Shown in pieces: positions 44,896-54,330 of a DNA stretch of 60,187 nt. The DNA is from Aquimarina sp. RZ0 (GTDB taxonomy: Bacteria > Bacteroidota > Bacteroidia > Flavobacteriales > Flavobacteriaceae), in the NCBI RefSeq assembly GCF_008370685.1, contig NZ_VTZU01000044.1:1-60187 (forward strand), written 5' to 3'. The position numbers were made by a program, and so were the translations under genes. The notes under the pieces are model-generated. The model ran no database searches, was not told where the DNA came from, and saw only the letters and a program-made list of their open reading frames with translations. Within the stretch, counting starts at the first letter, position 1. Each line of letters starts with the position of its first letter.

Positions 44896-45330
44896 AGTAA
44901 TATAATAAACGCTAAACTAGATAACTTAATAGCAGCTTTCTGATTAGGTCGGTTTAATCTCTAAAATATTTCGAGATTGAATTTATTTTTTGCAAAAATA
45001 GTAAATGCAAAATATCCTGGAATAGTTTTGTGCTAAAATTGCGTGCTTATAAAAAAAATATAGAAGTATGCTCATCACAAGAATGCCTATAAGACACTAT
45101 AGAGTTTTAAATATAAGTTAAGTTTTGGTAAAAGTAGACTAATATAATATCAACAGGTACCTATCAATTTATATGGTCTTAACATAGTTTAATATAAAAT
45201 AATAGGTTTTCTTTCAATATTTTAATAACATTAAGCTAACTAATAGATCAGAGTAGGTAGTTCAAAACTAGTACTGCCGCAATACTACTTTGTATCTATA
45301 CTAATTTATTCAACTAACACAAACAAATTC
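44896..45330. other. 435-bp divergent intergenic region
   Basis: It should hold promoters of both the reductase (minus) and the GH117 gene (plus). A minus-strand TATTTTTG (45000-44993) is the only clear -7 match, without a well-placed TTG. A TACTTTG-like box near 45287 lies 40 bp before the GH117 start. No ORF was found. Confidence 0.35.
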
Positions 45331-47409
45331 ATGAAACCATTTTATTTTTTAACCGTTTTATTGCTAATTCCGCTTGCAGTAATGTCTCAGGCATTCAGTG
45401 GACTAGTGACCGATGATGAAACAGGAACACCACTTAACAATGTTAGGATACGTCTTGTAGAAAATAACCAAGAACAAATCACCTCTAATGATGGGTCTTT
45501 TTCTTTTTTTGTAGGAGCAAATCAACAAAAAACAGTACAGTTTCAAAAAGAAGGATACATCTTTAAAGATATTCAGGATGTACTGCCAACAGTAAATCTT
45601 TCTGTAAAACTGAGAAAGAAAAAAACCAGTTCAGCAACCACCAGGTGGAATGATTACCTTACATCCTGTAATACGTATAGCAATCCCAGGATTCCTAATG
45701 ATCCTACTTGGAATGTAGAATTTACAGAAACTAACTTAACAGGCGATTTTGCCGCTAATTCCAGATATACCAGAAGAGACCCTAGCGCTGTGATCCAGTA
45801 TAACGGATTGTATTATGTGTGGTATACATATAAAATTTCTGAACGCTCAACATATTTTAATACAAACAATGTAAATGATAATGTTTTCCCCTGGGATCAT
45901 GCGGATCTGTATTATGCAACATCTCCTGATGGATATCAATGGACAGAAAGAGGACCAGCGGTTTTAAGAGGCGCTTCTGGTTCTTATGATGACAGATCAG
46001 TATTTACACCAGAAATTTTTGAGCATGAAAATAAATTTTATCTGGTGTATCAAGCCGTAAAACATCCTTATATAGAACGTGTAAAGAATACGGTAGCCAT
46101 GTCGGTAGCTGATAGTCCGGATGGTCCGTGGACCAAATTAGAAAAACCTATTCTGAGACCGACCGATAATGGGATATGGAGTCCTAATTCTACAAGCCGT
46201 TTTGATGTTATAGAAAAAGGAGATTTTGATAGTCATAAAGTGCATGATCCTTGCATTCGATTTTATAAAAATAAATTTTATTTATACTACAAAGGCGAGC
46301 GTATGGGAGAAGATAGATATTGTGGGCAACGAGAAATAAGATGGGGAGTTGCTATTGCGGATCAACCAACGGGACCCTATGTAAAATCAGAATATAATCC
46401 GATAACGACAACAGGACATGAAGTAAGTGTTTGGAATTATAAAGAAGGAATTGCTATTATCCAACATCTGGATGGTCCGGAGCGAGGGAGTATTCAGTAT
46501 GCTGAAGATGGTGTTAATTTTGAAATGATGGGAAAAGCTTCTAATGTTCCTGATGCTTTAGGAATTTTTCGCTCGGATACTGACGGAACGTCTCCAAGAT
46601 TTGGAGTTTCATGGGGATTATGCCATGTTCTGAGATGGGATCAGGTAGGAGGTGGTTGGATGTTCTTGAGACGTTTTGATTTAGTAAACCCTCCTGCAAA
46701 TCCAAACCCGGATCCAGACCCTAATCCGCCAACAGATACAGATGATTTGGTAATTGAAGTTGAGAATTTCTCTGATACAGGTACCAATAATAATTATACG
46801 CCTGGTGGGTATTTTGGTGTGAATGCAACAGATATCGGAGTAAATTTTGTAAATTCTCAGGATTGGATGGAGTTTGATGTTACTTTTCCGGAAAGTGGTG
46901 ATTATGAACTAACTTATTTTATAAGTACACCAATGAATCGTGCGAATGTACAAATGCAAATTGACGGACAAGTAGTCGCAAATGATGTTGTACGTAATAA
47001 CAGAGAATGGGATCAGTATTATCCATTGATTAGTCAGAATACTATTACTGTAGACGCTGGAATATATACCATTAGGGTAACCGCAAATGGCAGTAATCGA
47101 TGGCAATGGAATATGGATAAATTTCAATTTAGAAAAATAGACAGTCGAGACGCTTCGATTCTTAGCCAAAATTTTGATGAAGGAGATAAATTCAAGGTGT
47201 TCCCTAATCCCGCTACATCCTCTATTTCGATTACTGATATCAAAAAAACACTATCATATACCATTTTTGACTTGCAAGGAGTAATGATTCATACTGGAGT
47301 ACTAAAAACTGGTGCTGTCATTTCTTTAACAGGTTTGTCAAAAGGAGCTTATCTCATAAAAATGAAAGATGATGATTACATCCAATCAAGTGTACTTATC
47401 AAAAAATAA
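45331..47409 (+). CDS. Secreted GH117 family alpha-1,3-(3,6-anhydro)-L-galactosidase-like enzyme with CBM6 and T9SS tail
   Basis: This protein of 692 residues has a signal peptide (1-20) and a carboxypeptidase-regulatory-like domain (about 21-96). The beta-propeller GH117 domain (about 115-465) carries RRDPSAV (Asp150), YDDRSVFTPEIFEHENKFYL, KGDFDSHKVHDPCIRFYKN (Asp306) and TTGHEVSVWNYK (His363, Glu364). After a Pro/Asp-rich linker there is a CBM6-like module (about 475-605) and a T9SS sorting tail (about 612-692, FKVFPNPATSSISIT). GH117 enzymes remove 3,6-anhydro-L-galactose from agar oligosaccharides; this subtype's exact substrate is unproven. No SusC/SusD or other agarase lies nearby. Confidence 0.85.
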   Translation: MKPFYFLTVLLLIPLAVMSQAFSGLVTDDETGTPLNNVRIRLVENNQEQITSNDGSFSFFVGANQQKTVQFQKEGYIFKDIQDVLPTVNLSVKLRKKKTSSATTRWNDYLTSCNTYSNPRIPNDPTWNVEFTETNLTGDFAANSRYTRRDPSAVIQYNGLYYVWYTYKISERSTYFNTNNVNDNVFPWDHADLYYATSPDGYQWTERGPAVLRGASGSYDDRSVFTPEIFEHENKFYLVYQAVKHPYIERVKNTVAMSVADSPDGPWTKLEKPILRPTDNGIWSPNSTSRFDVIEKGDFDSHKVHDPCIRFYKNKFYLYYKGERMGEDRYCGQREIRWGVAIADQPTGPYVKSEYNPITTTGHEVSVWNYKEGIAIIQHLDGPERGSIQYAEDGVNFEMMGKASNVPDALGIFRSDTDGTSPRFGVSWGLCHVLRWDQVGGGWMFLRRFDLVNPPANPNPDPDPNPPTDTDDLVIEVENFSDTGTNNNYTPGGYFGVNATDIGVNFVNSQDWMEFDVTFPESGDYELTYFISTPMNRANVQMQIDGQVVANDVVRNNREWDQYYPLISQNTITVDAGIYTIRVTANGSNRWQWNMDKFQFRKIDSRDASILSQNFDEGDKFKVFPNPATSSISITDIKKTLSYTIFDLQGVMIHTGVLKTGAVISLTGLSKGAYLIKMKDDDYIQSSVLIKK

Positions 47410-47413
47410 TCTT

Positions 47414-47570
47414 AGAGTATGTTTAAAAAGAATACAAATTGAAAATCAATAGTTTGAGGTTCTGAGGATGCTTCAAATGATGAGAATATCGAGATATTTT
47501 AATTATTTGAAGTAAGCTCACGGTTCTTAAAATATTTGTTTTCCGGAAGTAAGGTTTTTAAACATACTCT
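47414..47570 (+). repeat. MITE-like 157-bp element, copy 2
   Basis: This is the better-preserved copy: ends AGAGTATGTTTAAAAA and TTTTTAAACATACTCT are perfect 16-bp inverted repeats. TTA lies outside both ends, counting from GAGTATG. It starts 4 bp after the GH117 stop codon and separates that gene from the terminator at 47649. Central palindromes are the same as in copy 1 (3768-3924). Confidence 0.82.
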
Positions 47571-48074
47571 TATGTAAGATTAGAATAGGTCTGTTGTATA
47601 TTTTATAAATACATTTTTTAAGCATACAATGCCTCGGTACTATAGAGCGGAACTAATTTCGATACCCGAAATTAGTTTCGTTTTTTTATATAATTTAATT
47701 CTCAAATGAAATTTGTTACTAACATCGTTTCCTTTTGTTTCACAATTCGAAATAAAAAACATCGATAGTGCTGCTAGATATGATTTTTGTTTCTCGTCTG
47801 AATTAAAAAATAATTCGATTCAGTTTATGGTGATCCCACCTAAGAATTGGTACAAAAACATTTTGTTTTAAGATTTTATTGGCATTTCTGTAACAAAAAA
47901 ACATTTTTGATTACTAAATATATATGAAGTTGTTAATAATGCCTAAATACAAGACAATAATTTTTTATCCGAGGTAAGAGAAAATTAAAGCATGACCTAT
48001 AGTTTTTCTATTTTGAAATAAAACAAAAAAGCAAATTCTATGAGGTGATAACTTCATTAAAAACACGAACAACT
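47571..48074 (+). other. Non-coding region between GH117 and the ABC genes
   Basis: Apart from the terminator at 47649-47687, no gene was found. The 78 bp between the MITE and that terminator could be the displaced 3' end of the GH117 transcript or a tiny RNA. Sequences 47690-48040 are AT-rich, with no clear TTG/TAnnTTTG pair before the ABC permease gene. Confidence 0.35.
47649..47687 (+). terminator. Terminator downstream of GH117 and MITE copy 2
   Basis: GGAACTAATTTCG and CGAAATTAGTTTC pair over 13 bp (one G-T) around ATACC, followed by seven T residues. It lies 240 bp after the GH117 stop codon because the MITE intervenes. Confidence 0.85.
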
Positions 48075-49550
48075 ATGTTTAAACATTTTATTACACTACA
48101 GTGGAAATCTTTTTGGAGGTCTGCTTCCTTATCTTCTGGGCTTTGGATGAAAATTTTTATGGGATTCTGGGCAATCTATCTAATCGTTATGATGGTTGTT
48201 GGCAGTTTTGGTGTCTATACCTATATTGATAAAGAGTTGTCATTAAATCCATTAGAGGTGATAAATAGATTTCTAATCTATTGGTTTGTTTTTGATTTGA
48301 TTTTTAAATATGCACTTCAAAAAATGCCAGTGATTAATATTAAACCACTGTTGATTTTGCCTTTCAAAAAAAGTAAGATTGTTTCTTTTGCATTGGGTAA
48401 GACAGTGTTTTCATTCTTTAATAGTATTCACGCATTCTTTTTTGTTCCATTTTCAATCCTTTTAATAGCAGAAGGAGATGCGCCGGTTTTTAATGTTTTA
48501 CTGTGGAATATCGGTTTAATCGGATTGGTCTACAGTAATAATTTTCTTAATATACTATTGAATAATAAAGATAACCTGATATATTTTGTTGCAGGAACAG
48601 TAGCAATCTTAGGTGGATTACATTATTTCGGTTATTTTGATATTACCCAATATACGGCTCCTTTTTTTCAAGGATTGTATGAAATCAAATGGTTGTTTTT
48701 AATACCAATAGCTACAGCAATTGTTGCATATGTAATTTCATTTAGATCCTTTATCAAAGATTTATATCTGGATGCCGGATTGGCGACAAAATCTAAAAAC
48801 ATAAAAACTGAAAACCTGCAATGGTTAGATAGATTTGGGAAAACAGCAATATTTCTTAAAAACGATATCAAATTAATAAAACGAAATAAAAGAGCCAGAT
48901 CTACTATAATCCTGAGCATTTTGTTTCTATTTTATGGATTGTTATTTTTTACAGGATCCATAGAAGCATATGATGGTCCTGTCTGGAAGATTTTTGCCGG
49001 AATCTTTGTTTCAGGAGGATTCCTGTTAAGTTTCGGTCAATTTGTACCAAGTTGGGATAGTTCTTACTATCCATTAATGATGACCCAGAATATACGCTAT
49101 AGAGAATATTTATCTTCAAAATGGTGGTTGATGGTCATTGCTACATTGCTCTCTACTATTTTGGCCTCTGGATATTTGTATTTTGGGTGGGAATCGTATC
49201 TGGCTGTTATCACAGGTGCCATTTTTAATATGGGAGTCAATTCTCATATCGTATTATGGGCGGGGGCATATGTAAAAACACCTATTGATCTTACAAGCAA
49301 CAAAAAAGCGTTTGGAGATAAACAGGCATTCAATGTAAAAACCTTGATGTTGTCATTACCAAAAATGGTATTGCCTATGGTTTTATACGCCATAGGACAT
49401 TATGCATATAGCCCATATGCCGGTTTTTTATTGGTGGCATTGGCAGGAATAGCAGGTTTTGCATTTAGGAACATGGTCTTTGACAAAATCGAAAAAATTT
49501 ATAGAACAGAGAAATACAAGACAATCTGGGCTTACAAACAAAAAAAATAG
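48075..49550 (+). CDS. DUF5687 family ABC transporter permease
   Basis: From the ATG at 48075 the protein has 491 residues and begins MFKHFITLQWKSFWRSAS, as in the Bacteroidota DUF5687 family. It has about ten membrane helices, including FMGFWAIYLIVMMVVGSFG near the N-terminus. An in-frame GTG at 48045 is less likely. It lies 5 bp before an ABC ATPase gene, and these families form a two-gene exporter. The substrate is unknown. Confidence 0.85.
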   Translation: MFKHFITLQWKSFWRSASLSSGLWMKIFMGFWAIYLIVMMVVGSFGVYTYIDKELSLNPLEVINRFLIYWFVFDLIFKYALQKMPVINIKPLLILPFKKSKIVSFALGKTVFSFFNSIHAFFFVPFSILLIAEGDAPVFNVLLWNIGLIGLVYSNNFLNILLNNKDNLIYFVAGTVAILGGLHYFGYFDITQYTAPFFQGLYEIKWLFLIPIATAIVAYVISFRSFIKDLYLDAGLATKSKNIKTENLQWLDRFGKTAIFLKNDIKLIKRNKRARSTIILSILFLFYGLLFFTGSIEAYDGPVWKIFAGIFVSGGFLLSFGQFVPSWDSSYYPLMMTQNIRYREYLSSKWWLMVIATLLSTILASGYLYFGWESYLAVITGAIFNMGVNSHIVLWAGAYVKTPIDLTSNKKAFGDKQAFNVKTLMLSLPKMVLPMVLYAIGHYAYSPYAGFLLVALAGIAGFAFRNMVFDKIEKIYRTEKYKTIWAYKQKK

Positions 49551-49555
49551 GAAAA

Positions 49556-50251
49556 ATGATAGCAGTACAAGACATTACAAAAACATATGCAGGTAATACG
49601 GTGCTTACTATAGAACACTTAGAAATACCAAAAGGAGATAGTTTTGGGTTGGTAGGTAATAATGGAGCCGGAAAAACTACATTATTTAGCGCATTATTAG
49701 ATCTGATCAAACCAACTACAGGGCACATCGAGAATAACGGTATCAGAGTTGATCAAAGTGAAGAATGGAAATCAATTACTGCTGCTTTTATTGATGAGAC
49801 ATTTTTGATTGGATATCTTACGGCAGAAGAGTATTTCTATTTTATAGGAGAACTTCGTGGTCAGAACAAAGCAGATGTGGATGCCTTACTTTCTGAGTTT
49901 GAAGATTTTTTTCACGGTGAGATTTTAGGTCAGAAGAAATATTTACGTGACCTTTCTAAAGGAAATCAGAAAAAAGTAGGTATTGTAGCGACATTAATAG
50001 GAAATCCCGAAGTGATAATTCTTGACGAACCCTTTGCGAATCTGGATCCAACTACTCAGATTCGTTTAAAGAAGATTATAAAAGATCTGGCGGCAGATCC
50101 TGCTATAACCGTATTAGTTTCTAGTCATGACCTCATGCACGTTACAGAAGTTTGCAGTAGAATAGTAGTTTTGGATAAAGGAGAAGTAGTGAAGGATTTG
50201 GAAACTTCAGAAGAGACGCTTAAGGAATTAGAAGCACATTTTAATAAATAA
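49556..50251 (+). CDS. ABC transporter ATP-binding protein
   Basis: This 231-residue nucleotide-binding subunit has Walker A GNNGAGKTT (residues 34-42), the signature LSKGNQKKVGI (variant of LSGGQ), Walker B VIILDEPFANLDP and the H-loop VSSHDLMHV. It will dimerise and power the DUF5687 permease encoded directly upstream (5-bp gap). The sequence resembles the drug/lantibiotic-type export ATPases, but the substrate is not evident. Confidence 0.93.
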   Translation: MIAVQDITKTYAGNTVLTIEHLEIPKGDSFGLVGNNGAGKTTLFSALLDLIKPTTGHIENNGIRVDQSEEWKSITAAFIDETFLIGYLTAEEYFYFIGELRGQNKADVDALLSEFEDFFHGEILGQKKYLRDLSKGNQKKVGIVATLIGNPEVIILDEPFANLDPTTQIRLKKIIKDLAADPAITVLVSSHDLMHVTEVCSRIVVLDKGEVVKDLETSEETLKELEAHFNK

Positions 50252-50561
50252 AACGTAAGATACTAATTAGAATAACGTAGTATTCCAGCTTCCTGTTATA
50301 GAATTCTTTTTTTAAGAATATATAAATGGTATGATTTTTTTAAATTAAAATGATATTCATACAAAAGAAAATCATTTTATTATTAATTGTTAATAACTCT
50401 ACAAAACACATTAAAAATCTATTCCCGAAGAAGAAAAATTTGTTAACAACCTGTTTTTTGCAGAAAGAAACGTATTTTTACATTTCACACATCGCTTTTG
50501 TGCCATTATGATACACTAAAACACAAGTTTTTAAGTTATCAGCGTATAAATTATACTAATT
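50252..50561 (+). other. 310-bp region upstream of sprE
   Basis: No gene was found. TAATTTTG (50557-50564) matches a -7 box but overlaps the proposed TTG start of sprE, so it is not counted as a promoter. A perfect palindrome TTGTTAACAA lies at 50440-50449 and could be an operator, with no supporting evidence. Confidence 0.3.
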
Positions 50562-53204
50562 TTGAACAAAAAAATTTCGCAAATTATCGCCTTACTTCTT
50601 TTAACGCTTATTGTGTTTAGTTGTTCGCGTAAAAAAGATAAATGGGTTAATAGAACCTGGCACGATGTAACTACCAAGAATAATACACTTTATAATGGTA
50701 AAGTAGCTTTTGAAAAAGGAAAAGAAGATATAGTACAGACATATAAAGATAATTTCTGGGAGTTATTGCCCGTAGAAAGATTGATTGTCAGTGAAGATGT
50801 ACGATTGCCAAACGAAGTACTGAATCAAAACTTTGATAAAGCAGAAGAAAAAGCAGCAAAATCAATCCAGAAGCATAGCATGCTAATTGAAGATAGAGAG
50901 CGAAATCCTAAAATCGATGAATCTTTTTTGCTACTGGGGAAAGCCAGATATAACGAGCAACGTTTTATACCAGCACTGGAAGCATTTAATTATATTCTAT
51001 ACAAATATCCAACCAGTAATACCATAAATCACGCTAAGGTTTGGAGAGCCAAAACCAATCTTCGTCTGGACAACAATGAAAAAGCGATCGAAGATCTTAC
51101 AAAGATGATCGAAGAAGAATATATGACGCCTCAGGATTATTCTGATGCTGTAGCGATGATTGCACAAGCCTATATTAATCTGAAGCAAAAAGAAAATGCA
51201 ATTGTCTTTATCAATAAGGCAGCTGTACATTCTAAAAATAATGAAGAAAAAGGAAGGTATTTATATATAAAAGGACAATTATTTAATGAGTTAGGACATA
51301 AGGATAGTGCTAATTATGCTTTTGATGAGGTTATTGACCTGAATAGAAAAACCCCAAGAAGATATATGCTAAATGCCTATATGGCAAAAGCCAGAAATTT
51401 TAATTACCAAACCGGTGACAAGGAAGAATTTCTGGAATTATTGACGGATCTCGAAGAAAACCGCGAGAACAGACCTTTTTTGGATAAAATCTATAATCAA
51501 AAAGCAGTTTATTTTAAAACACTGGATTCCATTGATCTTGCCGTAGATTACTACAATAAATCTTTACGTACCAATTCTGAGGATAAATATTTAGAATCTC
51601 TTAATTATAAAACCTTAGGAGATATAAAATTTGATTATAAAGAATATGCAGTGGCTGGAGCCTACTATGATAGTACACTGGAGCGAATGATAGTAGATTC
51701 TAAAAGGCATAGAGTACTCAAGAAAAAACGTGACAATCTGGATGATGTAATTTTATATGAAGGTATAGCAAAAACGAATGATAGTATACTTATTGCAGTT
51801 GCCATGTCCCCAGAAGAAAGGTTGGCATATTACTCAGAGTATACCGAAAAGCTTAAAGCAATCGCTGTAGAAGCGCAGGAAGCAGCAGAAATTGCAAGAA
51901 TAAAAGAAGGATTACCTACAGAACAGAGGTTTAATCAACCAGGCACAGGATTATCCGGTAGTAGAGGAGGTCCAAGTGCAGAAGGAGGAACATTCTATTT
52001 TTATAATCCGACCACAGTAGCCTTTGGTAAGACATCCTTCAAAAGAACGTACGGGAATAGAGAATTAAAAGATAATTGGAAGATATCAAGTGTTAGCAAT
52101 CCTAGTGTCATCTCAGAAGAAAGTGAGGAAGTAAAGGAAGAATATTCTATTGATAAAGATCCCACTTTTGATCCGCAGACATATATTGTACAATTGCCCT
52201 CAGATCAAGGTGTTTTAGATAGTTTGAAAACAGATCGTAATTTTGCATACTATCAGCTGGGAGTTATCTATAAAGAAAAATTTCAGGAATACAGACTGTC
52301 AATTGATAAATTTGAAGGTTTATTAAAGAATGATCCGGAAGAACGTCTGATTGTGCCATCCAAGTATAACTTATATAAAATATATGATCTGCTTGGAGAA
52401 GAGCGTAATGCAAATGAGATCAAAAGCGATATTATCAATACACATGGAGATTCTCGTTATGCTAAAATCTTGCTAAACCCGAATGAAGCCCTAAAAGACG
52501 ACGAAAACAGCCCTGAATCTATGTATAATAGATTATACAAAGACTTTAAAAATCAGAAATATGCCGCTGTGATAAAAGAGAGTGATGAATTGATAACCAA
52601 GTTTACTGGAGAAGATTTTGTTCCAAAATTTGAACTGCTTAAAGCACAGTCCATTGGTCGCTATTATGGATTCGAAAAATATCAGGAAGCATTAAACTAT
52701 GTATCACTTAATTATCCACAAAGCCCTGAAGGAAAAAAAGCGCAGTTAATTTATCAAACAACTATACCGCAGATACAAGATAGTAATTTTTTAATGGGTC
52801 TGGAAGATCAGAAAAATCATAAATTAATATATCCTTTTTCTATATTTGGTGATAATCAGGCGCAGGAATTAAAAGAACGTCTCGAAGCGATCTTAATAGA
52901 TCTTAGATATGACAAGATGAAAGTTTCATTGGATGTCTATACAAAAGATCAGCAATTTGTGGTTGTTCACACCAGAAGGAATAAATTAGGAGCAGAAGGA
53001 CTGGCAGAGTTATTACTTATAGGAAAAGTAGAAGATACAAGAGGTGTAGATTTAACAAAGTGGAATAGAAAAAAGAAGTATTATGATAAGGTAGATAATG
53101 AATACTTAATAGTATCGTCGCCTAATTATAGAATTATGCAGATTCATAAAAATATGGATACGTATGTACAACTGGAGTCAGAACCTGAGCCAGAGTCAGA
53201 ATAA
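50562..53204 (+). CDS. sprE: T9SS/gliding lipoprotein SprE (PorW), TPR-rich
   Basis: This 880-residue protein begins with a lipoprotein signal (LTLIVFSC, Cys21) and is rich in TPR-like helices. RTWHDVTTKNNTLYNGKVAF near the N-terminus and FLLLGKARYNEQRFIPALEAFNYIL match SprE of Flavobacterium johnsoniae. SprE/PorW is needed for T9SS secretion and gliding, probably linking the outer-membrane and inner-membrane parts. The length fits the family. The start is a TTG at 50562, since no ATG precedes the signal peptide. It is followed 25 bp later by a bactofilin gene. Confidence 0.85.
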   Translation: MNKKISQIIALLLLTLIVFSCSRKKDKWVNRTWHDVTTKNNTLYNGKVAFEKGKEDIVQTYKDNFWELLPVERLIVSEDVRLPNEVLNQNFDKAEEKAAKSIQKHSMLIEDRERNPKIDESFLLLGKARYNEQRFIPALEAFNYILYKYPTSNTINHAKVWRAKTNLRLDNNEKAIEDLTKMIEEEYMTPQDYSDAVAMIAQAYINLKQKENAIVFINKAAVHSKNNEEKGRYLYIKGQLFNELGHKDSANYAFDEVIDLNRKTPRRYMLNAYMAKARNFNYQTGDKEEFLELLTDLEENRENRPFLDKIYNQKAVYFKTLDSIDLAVDYYNKSLRTNSEDKYLESLNYKTLGDIKFDYKEYAVAGAYYDSTLERMIVDSKRHRVLKKKRDNLDDVILYEGIAKTNDSILIAVAMSPEERLAYYSEYTEKLKAIAVEAQEAAEIARIKEGLPTEQRFNQPGTGLSGSRGGPSAEGGTFYFYNPTTVAFGKTSFKRTYGNRELKDNWKISSVSNPSVISEESEEVKEEYSIDKDPTFDPQTYIVQLPSDQGVLDSLKTDRNFAYYQLGVIYKEKFQEYRLSIDKFEGLLKNDPEERLIVPSKYNLYKIYDLLGEERNANEIKSDIINTHGDSRYAKILLNPNEALKDDENSPESMYNRLYKDFKNQKYAAVIKESDELITKFTGEDFVPKFELLKAQSIGRYYGFEKYQEALNYVSLNYPQSPEGKKAQLIYQTTIPQIQDSNFLMGLEDQKNHKLIYPFSIFGDNQAQELKERLEAILIDLRYDKMKVSLDVYTKDQQFVVVHTRRNKLGAEGLAELLLIGKVEDTRGVDLTKWNRKKKYYDKVDNEYLIVSSPNYRIMQIHKNMDTYVQLESEPEPESE

Positions 53205-53229
53205 TAATTTTTAATCCCCCGTACTAACT

Positions 53230-53664
53230 ATGTTTTCAGACAATAAAAAAGGAAAAGAACAGGCATTGACTGATTTTTCCAGAAACCAGAACAAAATTTC
53301 CGAAGGAACGAAGATTGTAGGAGATGTGATTTCCGAAGGAGGGTTTAGAGTAGAAGGTACTATCGAAGGTACATTTAAGACGACAGGAAAAGTAGTCGTA
53401 GGAAAATCAGGTTTTATCAAAGGAACTTTAGAGTGCTCTGATGCAGATTTTGAAGGAAAATTCTCAGGAAACTTATTGATTTCCGGAACGTTGTCATTAA
53501 AACCTACTGCACATATTGAGGGAGAAGTATCTGTTGGCAAATTAGCTGTAGAGCCTGGAGCAACGTTCAATGCATCTTGCGTAATGAAAGGTGGAGTTAA
53601 ATCTTTGGGAACGAAGCAAGATGGACAAAAACAAGGACAGCAAGGACAAGGGAAATCAGCTTAG
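53230..53664 (+). CDS. Bactofilin (polymer-forming cytoskeletal protein)
   Basis: This 144-residue protein has the bactofilin beta-helix core: ISEGTKIVGDVISEGGFRVEGTIEG, then repeats GKVVVGKSGFIKG and GNLLISGTLSLKPTAHIEGEV. Both tails are disordered, Lys- and Gln-rich (QDGQKQGQQGQG). Bactofilins assemble without nucleotide into filaments at the membrane. Its last 44 bp overlap the AtpZ-like gene, so the two are co-transcribed and perhaps coupled. Confidence 0.93.
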   Translation: MFSDNKKGKEQALTDFSRNQNKISEGTKIVGDVISEGGFRVEGTIEGTFKTTGKVVVGKSGFIKGTLECSDADFEGKFSGNLLISGTLSLKPTAHIEGEVSVGKLAVEPGATFNASCVMKGGVKSLGTKQDGQKQGQQGQGKSA

Positions 53665-53863
53665 AAAATACCTAGCTCTTACCGGTATTGCTTTTGAGAT
53701 GGGTGCGATCATTTTCGTGTGTGCATTTATCGGAAAAAAATTGGACGCCTATTACCAATTAGAGAAAAATTGGTGTACAATGGGTTTTGTCCTTTTTGGA
53801 GTTGCATCTTCATTATACTTGGTTATTAAACAATTAGATAGAATTAACAATTCTGAAAAATAA
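53621..53863 (+). CDS. AtpZ/AtpI-like ATP synthase-associated membrane protein
   Basis: From the ATG at 53621 the protein has 80 residues. It has two membrane helices (about residues 19-37 and 52-70) and the motif YLALTGIAFEMGAIIFVCAFIGKKLD, typical of AtpZ/AtpI proteins, which help ATP synthase c-ring assembly or Mg/Ca handling. The start overlaps the bactofilin reading frame by 44 bp. It opens the ATP synthase operon. Confidence 0.85.
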   Translation: MDKNKDSKDKGNQLRKYLALTGIAFEMGAIIFVCAFIGKKLDAYYQLEKNWCTMGFVLFGVASSLYLVIKQLDRINNSEK

Positions 53864-53896
53864 TATATCTTTCTGATTAAAATTTAATTCCTAATA

Positions 53897-54274
53897 ATGC
53901 CCCAAAACTTATTTCGCTTTTTAGCACTTTTTATCATTGTATTAGTTAGTAGTTATTTTATACATACCTGGATACTAGAATTATTCTCTCTTCCCGGTAA
54001 TATAAGTATTCTTACTCTTTCTTATACTTTTAATAGCGTGTATACAATACTTCTTGTTAGCACAATTGTCACACTAAAAAAAAGACTAAAAGATCAACTA
54101 GGCTTTGTTTTTTTGGCAGGTAGTTTTTTGAAGATCGGAGTTTTTTTGGCAATACTAAAACTTACAGATCTCGAAATAGACAAAAGTGTTTTTCTGGATT
54201 TTTTTATTCCGTATATGATTAGTTTATCGCTAGAAGTCTATTATGTTTCCAAAATACTCAATAATCTTAAATAG
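53897..54274 (+). CDS. Small membrane protein before atpB (DUF6168-like)
   Basis: This 125-residue protein has four predicted helices and resembles, from memory, the Flavobacteria family DUF6168. Its place between the AtpZ-like gene and atpB, and its four-helix topology, suggest a role like AtpI (c-ring assembly). No catalytic motif is visible. The ATG at 53897 begins MPQNLFRFLALFIIVL. Function is unproven. Confidence 0.65.
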   Translation: MPQNLFRFLALFIIVLVSSYFIHTWILELFSLPGNISILTLSYTFNSVYTILLVSTIVTLKKRLKDQLGFVFLAGSFLKIGVFLAILKLTDLEIDKSVFLDFFIPYMISLSLEVYYVSKILNNLK

Positions 54275-54330
54275 TTGATTTTCAATATATTGTTTTTTCA
54301 TTTTTTGGATTAAACTTATTTGTTAAAAAT

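Noticed and set aside
45331..47409. Polysaccharide utilisation locus around the GH117 gene
   Set aside because: No SusC, SusD, regulator or further glycoside hydrolase lies within the window.
50440..50449. Palindrome TTGTTAACAA as an operator
   Set aside because: A 10-bp palindrome is expected by chance in AT-rich DNA and no regulator is nearby.
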